NCBI GenBank assembly: GCA_963931525.1
Contig: OZ007023.1
Location: 1,240,001-1,304,000, forward strand
DNA: 64,000 bases
Direction: 5' to 3'
DNA from: Fimenecus sp900545625
Lineage (GTDB): Bacteria; Bacillota; Clostridia; Oscillospirales; Acutalibacteraceae
Position numbers and translations under genes: made by a program. The notes below the pieces were generated by a model that was not told the DNA's origin, searched no databases, and saw only the letters and a program-made list of their open reading frames with translations. Positions 41,782 to 53,104 of the stretch are shown here, piece after piece (within the stretch, counting starts at the first letter, position 1; each line of letters starts with the position of its first letter).

Positions 41782-44621
41782 TGGCAAGCAAACACATTGT
41801 GGTAAAGGGTGCGCGCGAGCACAACCTGAAAAATATAGATGTCGAGATCCCGCGTGACAAGCTCGTGGTACTCACGGGCCTTTCGGGTTCGGGCAAATCG
41901 TCGCTCGCGTTCGACACCATTTATGCCGAGGGGCAGCGGCGGTATGTGGAGTCGCTGTCGTCCTATGCGCGTATGTTCCTCGGGCAGATGGAAAAGCCGA
42001 ATGTTGATTCGATCGACGGACTTTCTCCCGCGATTTCCATCGACCAAAAGACCACGTCCAAAAATCCGCGTTCCACCGTGGGCACGGTGACGGAAATTTA
42101 CGACTACCTGCGGCTTTTGTATGCGCGCGTGGGCGTGCCGCACTGCCCCGTGTGCGGACGTGAGATCGTGCGGCAGTCGGTGGATACCATCGTAGACCGC
42201 GTTATGGAATTGGACGCGGGCGCGAAAATTCAGGTCATGGCGCCCGTCGTGCGCGGCAGAAAGGGCGAGCACCAAAAAGAGCTCGACGCCGCGCGGCGTT
42301 CGGGCTTTGTGCGCGTGCGCGTGGACGGCAATCTGTATGATCTGTCCGAAGAGATCAAGCTTGAAAAGAATTTCAAGCACAGCATCGAGGTCGTCGTGGA
42401 CCGGCTCGTGATCTCGCCCGACATCCGCAGCCGCCTTGCCGACTCCATTGAAACGGCGACGTCGCTTTCGGGCGGCACGGTGCTCATCAACCTTATCGGC
42501 GGGGAGGATCTGCTGTTTTCGCAGAACTATGCCTGCCCCGAGCACGGCGCTTCCGTGGACGAACTGACACCGCGCATGTTTTCCTTTAACAATCCGTTTG
42601 GTGCGTGCGAGACCTGTACAGGGCTTGGGACGTTTTTAAAGGTCGATCCCGATCTCATTATCCCGAACAAAAAGCTGTCTATCCGCGACGGCGCCATTCG
42701 TGCCAGCGGCTGGACAAATGCCGAGGGCGGCACCATCGCGCAGATGTATTACGAGGCGCTTGGTAAGAAATACGGCTTTACGCTCGACACGCCCATCTGC
42801 GATCTCTCCAAAAAAGCACTCAACGCGCTGCTGTATGGCACAAAGGGCGAAAAGCTGCAAATGCAGCGAAAAAATGTCTACGGTACGGGCAGTTATACTG
42901 CTGCATTCGAAGGTATTGTCAACAACCTCGAGCGGCGGTATAAGGAATCTACAAGCGATTGGGCGCGCTGGGAGATCGAGCAGGTCATGAAAGCCTGCGA
43001 CTGCCCCGACTGCCACGGTGCGCGCCTCAAACCCATCACCTTAGGCGTGACGGTGGGCGGCATCAATATTTATGAATTCACCAAAATGTCCGTGACGGCG
43101 GCGCTCAAGTTTTTGGACGGACTGCATTTAAGCGACCGCGACCGCATGATCGCCGACCAGATTTTGCGTGAGATCCGCAGCCGGCTTGAATTTCTGTCGA
43201 GCGTAGGATTGGAATACTTAACACTTGCGCGCTCGTCGGGCACGCTGTCGGGCGGTGAAAGCCAGCGCATCCGTTTGGCGACGCAGATCGGTTCATCTTT
43301 AATGGGCGTGCTGTATATCCTCGATGAGCCGAGCATCGGGCTGCACCAGCGCGACAACGACAAACTGCTTGCTACGCTCAAGCATCTGCGCGACCTCGGC
43401 AACACGCTGCTGGTCGTCGAGCATGACGAGGACACCATGTATGCCGCAGATTACATTGTGGACATCGGCCCCGGGGCGGGCGTGCACGGCGGCGAGGTCG
43501 TCTGCGCTGGCACGGTGGAGGACATCAAAAACTGCCCCGCGTCCATCACCGGGCAGTATCTGAGCGGCAAGCGCAAAATCCCCGTGCCCGAAACGCGCCG
43601 CAAGGGAAACGGCAAGTTCCTCACTGTGCGCGGCGCGGCGGAGAACAATCTTAAAAATATCAACGTAAAATTCCCCTTGGGCAAATTCATCGCCGTAACC
43701 GGCGTGTCGGGATCGGGCAAATCTTCGCTGGTCAATGAAATCTTGTATAAGCGCCTTGCCAATGAACTCAACGGCGCGAAAAAACCCGTGGGGAAGCATA
43801 AGGATATTTTAGGCCTCGAAAACCTTGATAAGGTCGTAGACATCGACCAGTCGCCCATCGGCAGAACGCCGCGTTCCAATCCTGCCACCTATACGGGCGT
43901 GTTCACGGATATCCGCAACCTGTTCGCGCAAACACAGGATGCCAAAGTGCGCGGCTTTACGCCGAGCCGTTTCTCTTTTAACGTCAAGGGCGGACGCTGC
44001 GAAGCGTGCCAGGGCGACGGCATTGTGAAGATCGAAATGCACTTTTTGGCGGATATCTATGTACCTTGTGACGTGTGCAAGGGTGCGCGTTTCAACCGGG
44101 AAACGCTGGAGGTCAAATATAAGGGCAAATCCATTTATGACGTACTGGAAATGACAGTGGAGGAGGCGCTCGGCTTCTTTTCCAGTATTCCTAAGATCAG
44201 CCGCAAGCTTCAGACGATTTATGACGTAGGGCTCGGCTATGTCAAGCTCGGTCAGCCCGCCACCACACTTTCCGGCGGCGAGGCGCAGCGCGTGAAGCTT
44301 GCAACGGAGCTTTCCCGCCGTCCGACAGGCAGAACGATCTATATTTTAGACGAGCCCACCACAGGTCTGCATACTGCAGATGTGCACAGGCTCATCGATG
44401 TTTTGCAGAAGCTCGCGGACGGCGGCAATACGGTCGTTGTCATCGAGCATAATCTGGATGTCATCAAGGTCGCGGATCATATCATCGACCTCGGCCCCGA
44501 GGGCGGGGATAACGGCGGCACCGTTGTCGCCGAAGGAACGCCCGAAGAAGTCGCGCGCTGCGAACAGTCCTATACGGGACAGTATCTCAGGCCGCTGCTT
44601 GAAAAACAGGCGTGGAAATAA
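41781..44621 (+). CDS. uvrA: Excinuclease ABC subunit A
   Basis: 946 aa. Two ABC ATPase halves: Walker A GLSGSGKSSLAFD near 33 and GVSGSGKSSLVNE near 645, signature motifs LSGGESQRIRLA and LSGGEAQRVKLA, and zinc fingers (CPVCGREI and CEACQGDG ... CDVCKG). It scans DNA for bulky lesions and loads UvrB. The sequence is complete and of normal length. Confidence 0.97.
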   Translation: MASKHIVVKGAREHNLKNIDVEIPRDKLVVLTGLSGSGKSSLAFDTIYAEGQRRYVESLSSYARMFLGQMEKPNVDSIDGLSPAISIDQKTTSKNPRSTVGTVTEIYDYLRLLYARVGVPHCPVCGREIVRQSVDTIVDRVMELDAGAKIQVMAPVVRGRKGEHQKELDAARRSGFVRVRVDGNLYDLSEEIKLEKNFKHSIEVVVDRLVISPDIRSRLADSIETATSLSGGTVLINLIGGEDLLFSQNYACPEHGASVDELTPRMFSFNNPFGACETCTGLGTFLKVDPDLIIPNKKLSIRDGAIRASGWTNAEGGTIAQMYYEALGKKYGFTLDTPICDLSKKALNALLYGTKGEKLQMQRKNVYGTGSYTAAFEGIVNNLERRYKESTSDWARWEIEQVMKACDCPDCHGARLKPITLGVTVGGINIYEFTKMSVTAALKFLDGLHLSDRDRMIADQILREIRSRLEFLSSVGLEYLTLARSSGTLSGGESQRIRLATQIGSSLMGVLYILDEPSIGLHQRDNDKLLATLKHLRDLGNTLLVVEHDEDTMYAADYIVDIGPGAGVHGGEVVCAGTVEDIKNCPASITGQYLSGKRKIPVPETRRKGNGKFLTVRGAAENNLKNINVKFPLGKFIAVTGVSGSGKSSLVNEILYKRLANELNGAKKPVGKHKDILGLENLDKVVDIDQSPIGRTPRSNPATYTGVFTDIRNLFAQTQDAKVRGFTPSRFSFNVKGGRCEACQGDGIVKIEMHFLADIYVPCDVCKGARFNRETLEVKYKGKSIYDVLEMTVEEALGFFSSIPKISRKLQTIYDVGLGYVKLGQPATTLSGGEAQRVKLATELSRRPTGRTIYILDEPTTGLHTADVHRLIDVLQKLADGGNTVVVIEHNLDVIKVADHIIDLGPEGGDNGGTVVAEGTPEEVARCEQSYTGQYLRPLLEKQAWK

Positions 44622-44631
44622 CCCAAACGCA

Positions 44632-44680
44632 CAAAAAAAAGAAAAACGCGCAGTCCGAACGCCTTTGTTCGGACTGCGCG
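44632..44680 (-). terminator. Terminator downstream of the 6S-like RNA and uvrA
   Basis: 14-bp stem CGCGCAGTCCGAAC / GTTCGGACTGCGCG with a 6-nt loop; on the minus strand it is followed by T5-C-T8, on plus the T tract is weak. It primarily ends minus-strand transcripts. Confidence 0.8.
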
Positions 44681-44698
44681 ATTTCTGCAAACGGGCAT

Positions 44699-44893
44699 AA
44701 AAATCCCCGCCCGACCGCGCACGGCTAATAATAACCTGCAAAAAGCAGGTGGGTGTCTCTCCTCGGTTTCAGTGCTCCCAACGTCCGCCAAAGGGCGGGA
44801 GGTCTGCACACCACCTCGGAATTCCGACTCCCGTTTAAAAACGTGTTGGGTTAATATTGAACCGTACGGTTCTCGCATCGGGCAGGTTGATGG
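44699..44893 (-). ncRNA. ssrS: Candidate 6S RNA
   Basis: On the minus strand the ends pair: CCTGCCCGA with TCGGGCGGG, then GTACGG with CCGTGC. A large central bubble follows, containing a CCTGC/GCAGG hairpin on its 3' side, and an apical arm with CCCAAC/GTTGGG, CGGGAG/CTCCCG and CCGCC/GGCGG. This long rod with a central open bubble and about 190 nt is the shape of 6S RNA, which mimics an open promoter and binds sigma-A RNA polymerase. It lies just after the DUF1292 gene; no good promoter of its own is seen, so it may be processed. Assignment rests on shape only. Confidence 0.5.
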
Positions 44894-44899
44894 ATTTTT

Positions 44900-45196
44900 T
44901 TATTCTTCCGTGATGTCGAACAGATCCGAAAGCCGTTCCTCGAACGCGGCGCCGATCCGGTTGAACTCCTCGTCATCCTCGATGGGCTCAAGATACGTTT
45001 CGCCGTCCTCTTCGGTGACCCGAAGGATGATCAGCTCGCCGTCATCATCCAGAATCTCTTCCGCTTCATCGTAAACAGGGAGCAGCGCTACATAGCGTGC
45101 ATCGTCCGTTTCAATGCGGTCCAGCTCTTCAAAGATATGTTCCGTACCGTCCTCGTCCACGACGCTGACGATGTCGGGATTGTATGTTTCGTCCAT
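44900..45196 (-). CDS. DUF1292 (YrzB-like) acidic protein
   Basis: 98 aa from ATG 45196 with CGGAGGAACGC before it. Strongly acidic, with the DUF1292 pattern: IVSVVDEDGTEHIFEELDRI ..., YVALLPVYDEAEEILDDDGE, LIILRVTEEDGETYLEPIED. The protein is usual in Bacillota, often near alaS/ruvX, with unknown function. It is immediately followed on the same strand by the 6S-like RNA. Confidence 0.88.
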   Translation of the reverse strand: MDETYNPDIVSVVDEDGTEHIFEELDRIETDDARYVALLPVYDEAEEILDDDGELIILRVTEEDGETYLEPIEDDEEFNRIGAAFEERLSDLFDITEE

Positions 45197-45380
45197 GCGT
45201 TCCTCCGTAGGTAGCTTCATTCTGTTTACATTTTACCCCGAAACGCCGGTATAGTCAACGGTAAAAATTGGTCCGCCCCGCATTTTGCGCGTTTTGCGGT
45301 ACGGCAGGCGGGGAGAAACACTGATTTTTAGCGAAATGGACAATCGATATAAAAAAATTAAAAAAATTTTAAAAAAACTA

Positions 45381-45408
45381 TTGACTTTTCCAAATCCGGT
45401 GCTATAAT
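45381..45408 (+). promoter_or_regulatory. Very strong promoter of the large ncRNA, with UP element
   Basis: TTGACT (45381-45386), 16-bp spacer, perfect TATAAT (45403-45408), preceded by an A/T-only tract (45350-45380) suited to the alpha-CTD of RNA polymerase. This strength is otherwise matched in the window only by the rRNA promoter. Confidence 0.88.
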
Positions 45409-45825
45409 AAAGATGAACAAAGGGAGAAACCAAAGCAAACCCCAAAACGGTTCAAGGCGCGGTAAGGCTTTTGGATCTCCGCAGATAAAAGAGCCGAAAG
45501 GAAAGTACTCCGGCAGCATGTAAGGCTCGGATCCGTTAAAACGAAAAACCGTAAAGTGCGGTAGAAACGAGATTCGGTAAACAGGGTCGGGGGAGCGGAC
45601 GCAGATCAGACGTTCGCGGTGCTCTTCGGTTGCGGGTCGGCAGTGTGACGCAGGGGCAAAAACCCCAAGGTCCGAAGAAAGACCGATCGGTACGAAAAAG
45701 CGGAGTTCAGTATGTGCTTTGAATCACGAGACTTCTCAAAAGGCAATCGTTCTGTCGATTGCGATAGGTCTCGGTGGGTGGTTTCTGAAAAGCCTTTTGT
45801 TACAAAACGAAGGGAGGCGAATCCA

Positions 45826-45897
45826 ATGTACGGTGTAGGGACTGAAGAACCGCAGACATTCGGTTCGCTGTCCGCTGCGGTCAAATTTGACAGATAA
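45826..45897 (+). CDS. Possible 23-aa peptide inside the large ncRNA
   Basis: ATG at 45826 preceded by GGGAGG with an 8-nt spacer; reads MYGVGTEEPQTF ... AVKFDR and stops. The same bases form the CCGCAG/CTGCGG helix and half of the CAAATTTG helix, so coding and structure would conflict. Listed because of the good RBS only. Confidence 0.2.
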   Translation: MYGVGTEEPQTFGSLSAAVKFDR

Positions 45898-46054
45898 GAT
45901 GTAAGTTGTAAGAGTTTTATCGTATCTCCAAGAACAAATTTGACTACGTTCGCTGTAAGAAGTGCGTTAAAGAACTACAAAAACAAAACGATTTTCGTGA
46001 AGTCTGACGCCGCAGCGGGCAGCTTGGATAAAACTGAATAACGATATAAATAGA

Positions 46055-46085
46055 GGCTCCGAGACCGTCCGTTTCGGAGCTTTTG
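46055..46085 (+). terminator. Terminator of the large ncRNA
   Basis: GCTCCGA / TTCGGAGC stem with a 10-nt loop followed by TTTTGCTTTG. Confidence 0.8.
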
Positions 46086-46106
46086 CTTTGCCGCTCGGCA
46101 ATAACC

Positions 46107-46139
46107 GAAAACAGCCCCGCTTCGCTGAGAAGCGGGGCT
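46107..46139 (-). terminator. Terminator of the GH16 gene
   Basis: AGCCCCGCTT / AAGCGGGGCT stem; followed on the minus strand by GTTTTC, 22 nt after the GH16 stop. Confidence 0.75.
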
Positions 46140-46161
46140 GCCCTTTGCATGTTTAATGCGC

Positions 46162-47211
46162 TTAGTTTGCCATATCCAACCCGCCGGGGAACAAGGCGTC
46201 GTCGATGATGTATGGCTCGTAATTCTCGTTTTGCCACACCTTGACATAATCCACATAAAAGGCGGTATCGCCTTCATGTGAAAACTGCCCGATCTTCTGC
46301 CCGTGCGGGCCCCAGCCGTCGCCTGCGTCGATCTCCACGGTCAGGCGCAAAAACTCCTTGACCTTGGAAACGCCGCCGCCTGCCGTGGCCCAGGTCGGTT
46401 CACCGTCAATATAAAATACATAATATTCCGGCGTCCACTTCAGCGCAAAGGTGTGGTAGCCGTCGTACAGATCCTGCTCTAACGTGTTTATGATCGTGTC
46501 GGAGTCTGCGAACTCCCCGTAGCCGTTCCACAAAAGCGCATGTCCCATACGGCTTTGGCGGTTGCGGCGGAACGCGCTTTCATACACGTCGATCTCCGTA
46601 CCGTCCACACCCTCGCTCGCGACCTTGCGCATGTTGGAGGATTGCAGCCAAAACGCCGACCAAAGCCCGTCTGCGTCGGGCAGCTTCACACGCACCTCAA
46701 AGTAGCCGAACGCCTGCGCAAACAAAAGCTCGTCACTCGAACCCTTATTGTCATCGCTGTCGCCGGCAATGCGGCGCGTCTCAATACCGCCCGTGAACCG
46801 TCCCGCGGTGGGGCAGTCGCCGGAGCACGTGTGGTCGTCTTCGTATCGTGCGTGGATCACGGCGTTGCCGTCGCGCACCTCCACCAATTCCGGGCACCAC
46901 CAGCAGGCGTATTCCGGGTGCACCTCGTCGTTCGACTCCCAGCGTACGGCGTGCGGCGAGGTCGTCCAGATCTCATGGCTGCCCGTGTAGCGGTCGCCGA
47001 AGCGGATGTTCTGGTTGAGCGCGTCACCCTCAAAATCATCCTCAAACACCATGTACCAGCCGTCCTCGCCGAGCGTGGGAATAGAAAGATCATACCCCTT
47101 TTCTTTCCAACTCTCGTCATTTTTCGGGCGCGTGGTCACACCGACCACAATGGCAATGATTCCCGCCACGACCAGAACTGCGCCCACAATCAAAATAATC
47201 ACGCGTTTCAC
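46162..47211 (-). CDS. Membrane-anchored GH16 family glycoside hydrolase
   Basis: 349 aa from GTG 47211, with GGAGGG 8 nt upstream. An N-terminal membrane anchor (RVIILIVGAVLVVAGIIAIV) is followed by a GH16 jelly-roll: MVFEDDFEGDALN, FGYFEVRVKLPDADGLWSAF, the catalytic E-x-D-x-x-E (TEIDVYES) and a terminal YVDYVKVWQNE strand. GH16 enzymes cleave beta-1,3/1,4-glucans, galactans or related polymers outside the cell. A Cys-containing insert (CWWCPE and CSGDCP) lies before the core and is unusual. It is monocistronic. Confidence 0.9.
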   Translation of the reverse strand: MKRVIILIVGAVLVVAGIIAIVVGVTTRPKNDESWKEKGYDLSIPTLGEDGWYMVFEDDFEGDALNQNIRFGDRYTGSHEIWTTSPHAVRWESNDEVHPEYACWWCPELVEVRDGNAVIHARYEDDHTCSGDCPTAGRFTGGIETRRIAGDSDDNKGSSDELLFAQAFGYFEVRVKLPDADGLWSAFWLQSSNMRKVASEGVDGTEIDVYESAFRRNRQSRMGHALLWNGYGEFADSDTIINTLEQDLYDGYHTFALKWTPEYYVFYIDGEPTWATAGGGVSKVKEFLRLTVEIDAGDGWGPHGQKIGQFSHEGDTAFYVDYVKVWQNENYEPYIIDDALFPGGLDMAN

Positions 47212-47240
47212 GTTTCTCCCTCCGCTCATAGAATGATCTT

Positions 47241-47269
47241 ATAGTATCGAATTTTCAATGGAATGTCAA
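47241..47269 (-). promoter_or_regulatory. Sigma-A promoter of the GH16 gene
   Basis: Minus strand TTGACA (47264-47269), 17-bp spacer, TACTAT (47241-47246), 30 nt before the GTG. Confidence 0.8.
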
Positions 47270-47318
47270 CGGAAAGGGATAAAATACGCCTGTCCCTTCG
47301 GATTTGGAAACGTCGGAT

Positions 47319-47347
47319 TGCAACAGGATGAAAACTGTGGTAAAATA
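47319..47347 (+). promoter_or_regulatory. Sigma-A promoter of tsaD
   Basis: TTGCAA (47319-47324), 17-bp spacer, TAAAAT (47342-47347). Confidence 0.7.
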
Positions 47348-47401
47348 CGAAGAAGTTTGGCTTTGCACAATGTGTAAAATCCTGTGAAAAGGGGAATCGG
47401 A

Positions 47402-48421
47402 ATGCGGATCTTAGCGCTGGAAAGTTCCTGTGATGAGACGGCCGCCGCCGTTGTGGAGGATGGCCGGCAGATCCTTTCCAATGTGGTCGCCACGCAAATC
47501 GAGCGCCATAAAATATTCGGCGGCGTCGTGCCGGAGATCGCCTCGCGCCTGCATGCGGAATCGATCAGCGCGGTGACGGCAGAAGCGCTCGAGCAAGCGG
47601 ATATGACGCTTGATATGGTGGATGCGATCGCTGTGACCTATGCGCCGGGGCTCATCGGCGCGTTGCTCGTGGGCGTGAATTATGCGAAAGGGCTTGCATT
47701 GGGGAGCGGCAAGCCGCTGGTGCCCGTGCACCATCTGCGCGCGCACATCGCGGCGAATTATATCACGCATAAGGACCTTGCACCGCCTTTTTTATGTCTG
47801 GTCGTTTCGGGTGGGAATACGCTTTTGGTGCAGGTGGAGGATTATACCGTGTTCCGTGTGCTCGGCAGAACGCGCGATGACGCGGCGGGCGAGGCACTCG
47901 ACAAGGCGGCGCGCGCCATGGGGCTGCCGTATCCGGGCGGCGTACATTTGGATGAAGCGTCCAAGGGCGGCGATCCGCACGCCTTTTCTTTTCCGCATCC
48001 GAATGTGGAGGGCAGCCCGCTCGATTTCAGCTTTTCGGGCCTCAAGACCGCCGTGCTCAACCGCCTGCATAACGCCGCGCAAAAAGGGGAGACTATCGAA
48101 AAAGCAGATCTCGGCGCGTCGTTTCAATCCGCCGTGGCAGATGCCCTGCTGCGCAACACCGATCTTGCGCTGGAGATGTATCCCGAAACCGAAAAACTCG
48201 TGCTCGCGGGCGGGGTCTCGGCGAACTCGGTTTTGCGTGAACGTGTCACGCTTCTTGCAAAGCGGCGCGGTGTGCGGCTGTATCTGCCGGAGCTTTCTTT
48301 GTGCGGCGACAATGCGGCGATGGTTGGGACGCAGGGCTTTTATGAGTGGCGCGCGGGGAGACGTGCGGATATGTCGCTCAATGCGGCCGCGACTATGCCG
48401 ATCGAGGAAAACGGGCGGTAA
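47402..48421 (+). CDS. tsaD: tRNA threonylcarbamoyladenosine synthase TsaD
   Basis: 339 aa from ATG 47402. ASKHA-type motifs: LALESSCDETAAAVV at the N-terminus, metal-binding HHLRAH, GRTRDDAAGEALDKAARAMG, and GGVSANSVLRERV. With TsaB and TsaE it transfers the threonylcarbamoyl group to A37 of ANN-decoding tRNAs. The partners are not in this window. Length and motifs are normal. Confidence 0.96.
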   Translation: MRILALESSCDETAAAVVEDGRQILSNVVATQIERHKIFGGVVPEIASRLHAESISAVTAEALEQADMTLDMVDAIAVTYAPGLIGALLVGVNYAKGLALGSGKPLVPVHHLRAHIAANYITHKDLAPPFLCLVVSGGNTLLVQVEDYTVFRVLGRTRDDAAGEALDKAARAMGLPYPGGVHLDEASKGGDPHAFSFPHPNVEGSPLDFSFSGLKTAVLNRLHNAAQKGETIEKADLGASFQSAVADALLRNTDLALEMYPETEKLVLAGGVSANSVLRERVTLLAKRRGVRLYLPELSLCGDNAAMVGTQGFYEWRAGRRADMSLNAAATMPIEENGR

Positions 48422-48511
48422 TGCGCCGATTTTTTGGACAGCTAACCGCTCTTTTGTGGATTGTTCATCAAAAAGCGGCACAGAATTGACATTTTATTAA
48501 CATTTTCCATG

Positions 48512-48540
48512 TTGCTTTTTTTGGTGGGCTATATTATAAT
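48512..48540 (+). promoter_or_regulatory. Sigma-A promoter of pckG
   Basis: TTGCTT (48512-48517), 17-bp spacer, TATAAT (48535-48540); about 100 nt leader to the ATG. Confidence 0.75.
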
Positions 48541-48639
48541 GCTACTCGAATGGCGCTTTTTTCCATTCTGCATTTTTGTAATGCCAATCATGCAAAATTA
48601 TCTCGGCGCAAGCCGAAGTTTTGGAGAAGGAGAATCAAT

Positions 48640-50430
<1,791 letters not shown>

Positions 50431-50453
50431 GCGATTCTCCTTTATACAAAGTT

Positions 50454-50502
50454 GCCCGCCGGGATTCGCGTTATGCGAATCCCGGCGGGCCTTTGTTTTT
50501 TT
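50454..50502 (+). terminator. Terminator of pckG
   Basis: 16-bp stem GCCCGCCGGGATTCGC / GCGAATCCCGGCGGGC, then CTTTGTTTTTTT. Confidence 0.93.
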
Positions 50503-50685
50503 GCATAGGCAATGTGTATCTCATGGATTCTTTCACTATATAATTGTGGTAGGCATAACGCACATATACTATATAATAAACGGGCGAGTTTACACGACGA
50601 CCGATGACAAAATCGAACAAGACAGCAAACACCCGGCGGTGTTTCAAAAACTCGAAATAAATTCAAATTTTTTTGAAAATAGGTG

Positions 50686-50714
50686 TTGACTTTTGTCGTA
50701 GGTTTTGCTATTAT
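50686..50714 (+). promoter_or_regulatory. rRNA operon promoter
   Basis: TTGACT (50686-50691), 17-bp spacer, TATTAT (50709-50714), with an A/T-rich upstream tract. About 240 nt of leader follow to the 16S start, including an AAAAGAGCTTTTTA-like antitermination/processing region (50890-50925). The rest of 50503-50685 holds no gene; a weaker TTGTGG-17-TACTAT pair near 50548-50576 may be a second promoter. Confidence 0.85.
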
Positions 50715-50959
50715 ATCAAAGCTGTCGCGCGGGACATGAGTTCCGAACGAGAGCAACGGACCTTGAAAATTAAACAACGACGAAGAAAAAGGAACCCGAG
50801 ATTCCGACGTTTGAAAGAACGTTGAGAGTTTTAACGTACGAAAGTACGGACAGTAATTCCGTGTTTTGCGGGGGACCGCAGGACAGGGAAAAGTAAAGAG
50901 CGAAGAGCTTTTTAAGAAGATTGGTACAGAGGCGAAAGCCTTTGTGTTGATACCATTTT

Positions 50960-52493
<1,534 letters not shown>

Positions 52494-52620
52494 TGGAGCA
52501 AAGCTCGAAAGAGCAGACTTCAAGGTCAGCTCGGAAGAATTTTTCGGAGTCGTTGTTTAATTTTTGAGGTTCGAAAGGACTTCAAAAAGGGCGAAGAGGA
52601 GAACGGACCCCGTGCGATAT

Positions 52621-52696
52621 GGGGGTGTAGCTCAGCTGGGAGAGCACCTGCTTTGCAAGCAGGGGGTCATCGGTTCGAACCCGTTCATCTCCACCA
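52621..52696 (+). tRNA. tRNA-Ala (anticodon TGC)
   Basis: Acceptor GGGGGTG/CATCTCC with encoded CCA; anticodon arm CTGC/GCAG with loop TTTGCAA. Standard spacer tRNA. Confidence 0.97.
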
Positions 52697-52731
52697 CTTC
52701 CCGAATGGGAAGATGGACCAAGCGTTTACAC

Positions 52732-52808
<77 letters not shown>

Positions 52809-52983
52809 GTTTTCGCGGATTTTGAATTTTTTTGCTCCTTGCGTACAAATGTACGCGGCGTCGCAAAGAAAATCCAAACTCCATCGAAAACAAGTTTTTG
52901 CGAAATTGAACTTTTTTCCTCGCTCGTGTACCATCGTACATGTCGTTCGGAAGAAAAGCCCAATTTCATCAAAAACACCGAAT

Positions 52984-53104
52984 CAGATATCAGATATTAG
53001 AAGTCAGAAGTCAGAGATGACAACCGACGGTAATATCTGAGTTTGAGAGAAAGATGAAGGGTTAAGGGTTTCGGCTCTGACGTCTGAAATCTGAAATCTG
53101 ACAT
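52984..53104 (+). repeat. Inverted TCAGA/TCTGA repeat in the 16S-23S spacer
   Basis: A run of degenerate TCAGAnn units (52984-53014, e.g. AGAAGTCAGAAGTCAGAG) faces a run of nnTCTGA units (53079-53106, e.g. GTCTGAAATCTGAAATCTGA). They can fold into one long stem enclosing about 65 nt. The same kind of repeat flanks the S23 gene in the 23S intervening sequence. The spacer 52809-52983 also holds two shorter imperfect palindromes (GTACAAATGTAC and GTACCATCGTAC) and no gene. Confidence 0.65.

Larger units (their letters stand above)
45415..46085 (+). ncRNA. Large structured noncoding RNA of unknown class
   Basis: About 670 nt between a strong promoter and a terminator, with no convincing long ORF on either strand. 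Helices read by eye: 5'-3' closing CCAA(A)GC (45430) with GCTTGG (46021); GGATC/GATCC (45473/45531); GAGCC/GGCTC; GCGGACG/CGTTCGC (45595/45611); GGGG/CCCC and GGTC/GACC hairpins (45653-45686); CGAGAC/GTCTCG (45727/45767) enclosing GCAATCG/CGATTGC; CAAAAGGC (45738) with GCCTTTTG (45792), which crosses the former to make a pseudoknot; CCGCAG/CTGCGG (45850/45874); CAAATTTG (45883) with its second copy (45935) around AGATA/TATCT; CGCTG/CAGCG with GCGT/ACGC inside. A 23-codon ORF with GGGAGG (45826-45897) is embedded. Size and style recall ROOL, GOLLD or OLE RNAs, but the class is not established. Confidence 0.78.

Noticed and set aside
45712..45897. 61-aa ORF inside the large RNA
   Set aside because: No RBS at its start; only the internal 23-codon part has one, and the region is explained by RNA helices.
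45415..46085. RNase P RNA, tmRNA or SRP RNA as identity of the large RNA
   Set aside because: No GAAAGTCC...ACAGAA type RNase P core, no tRNA-like 3' end with CCA or tag ORF, no SRP GGAA tetraloop domain.
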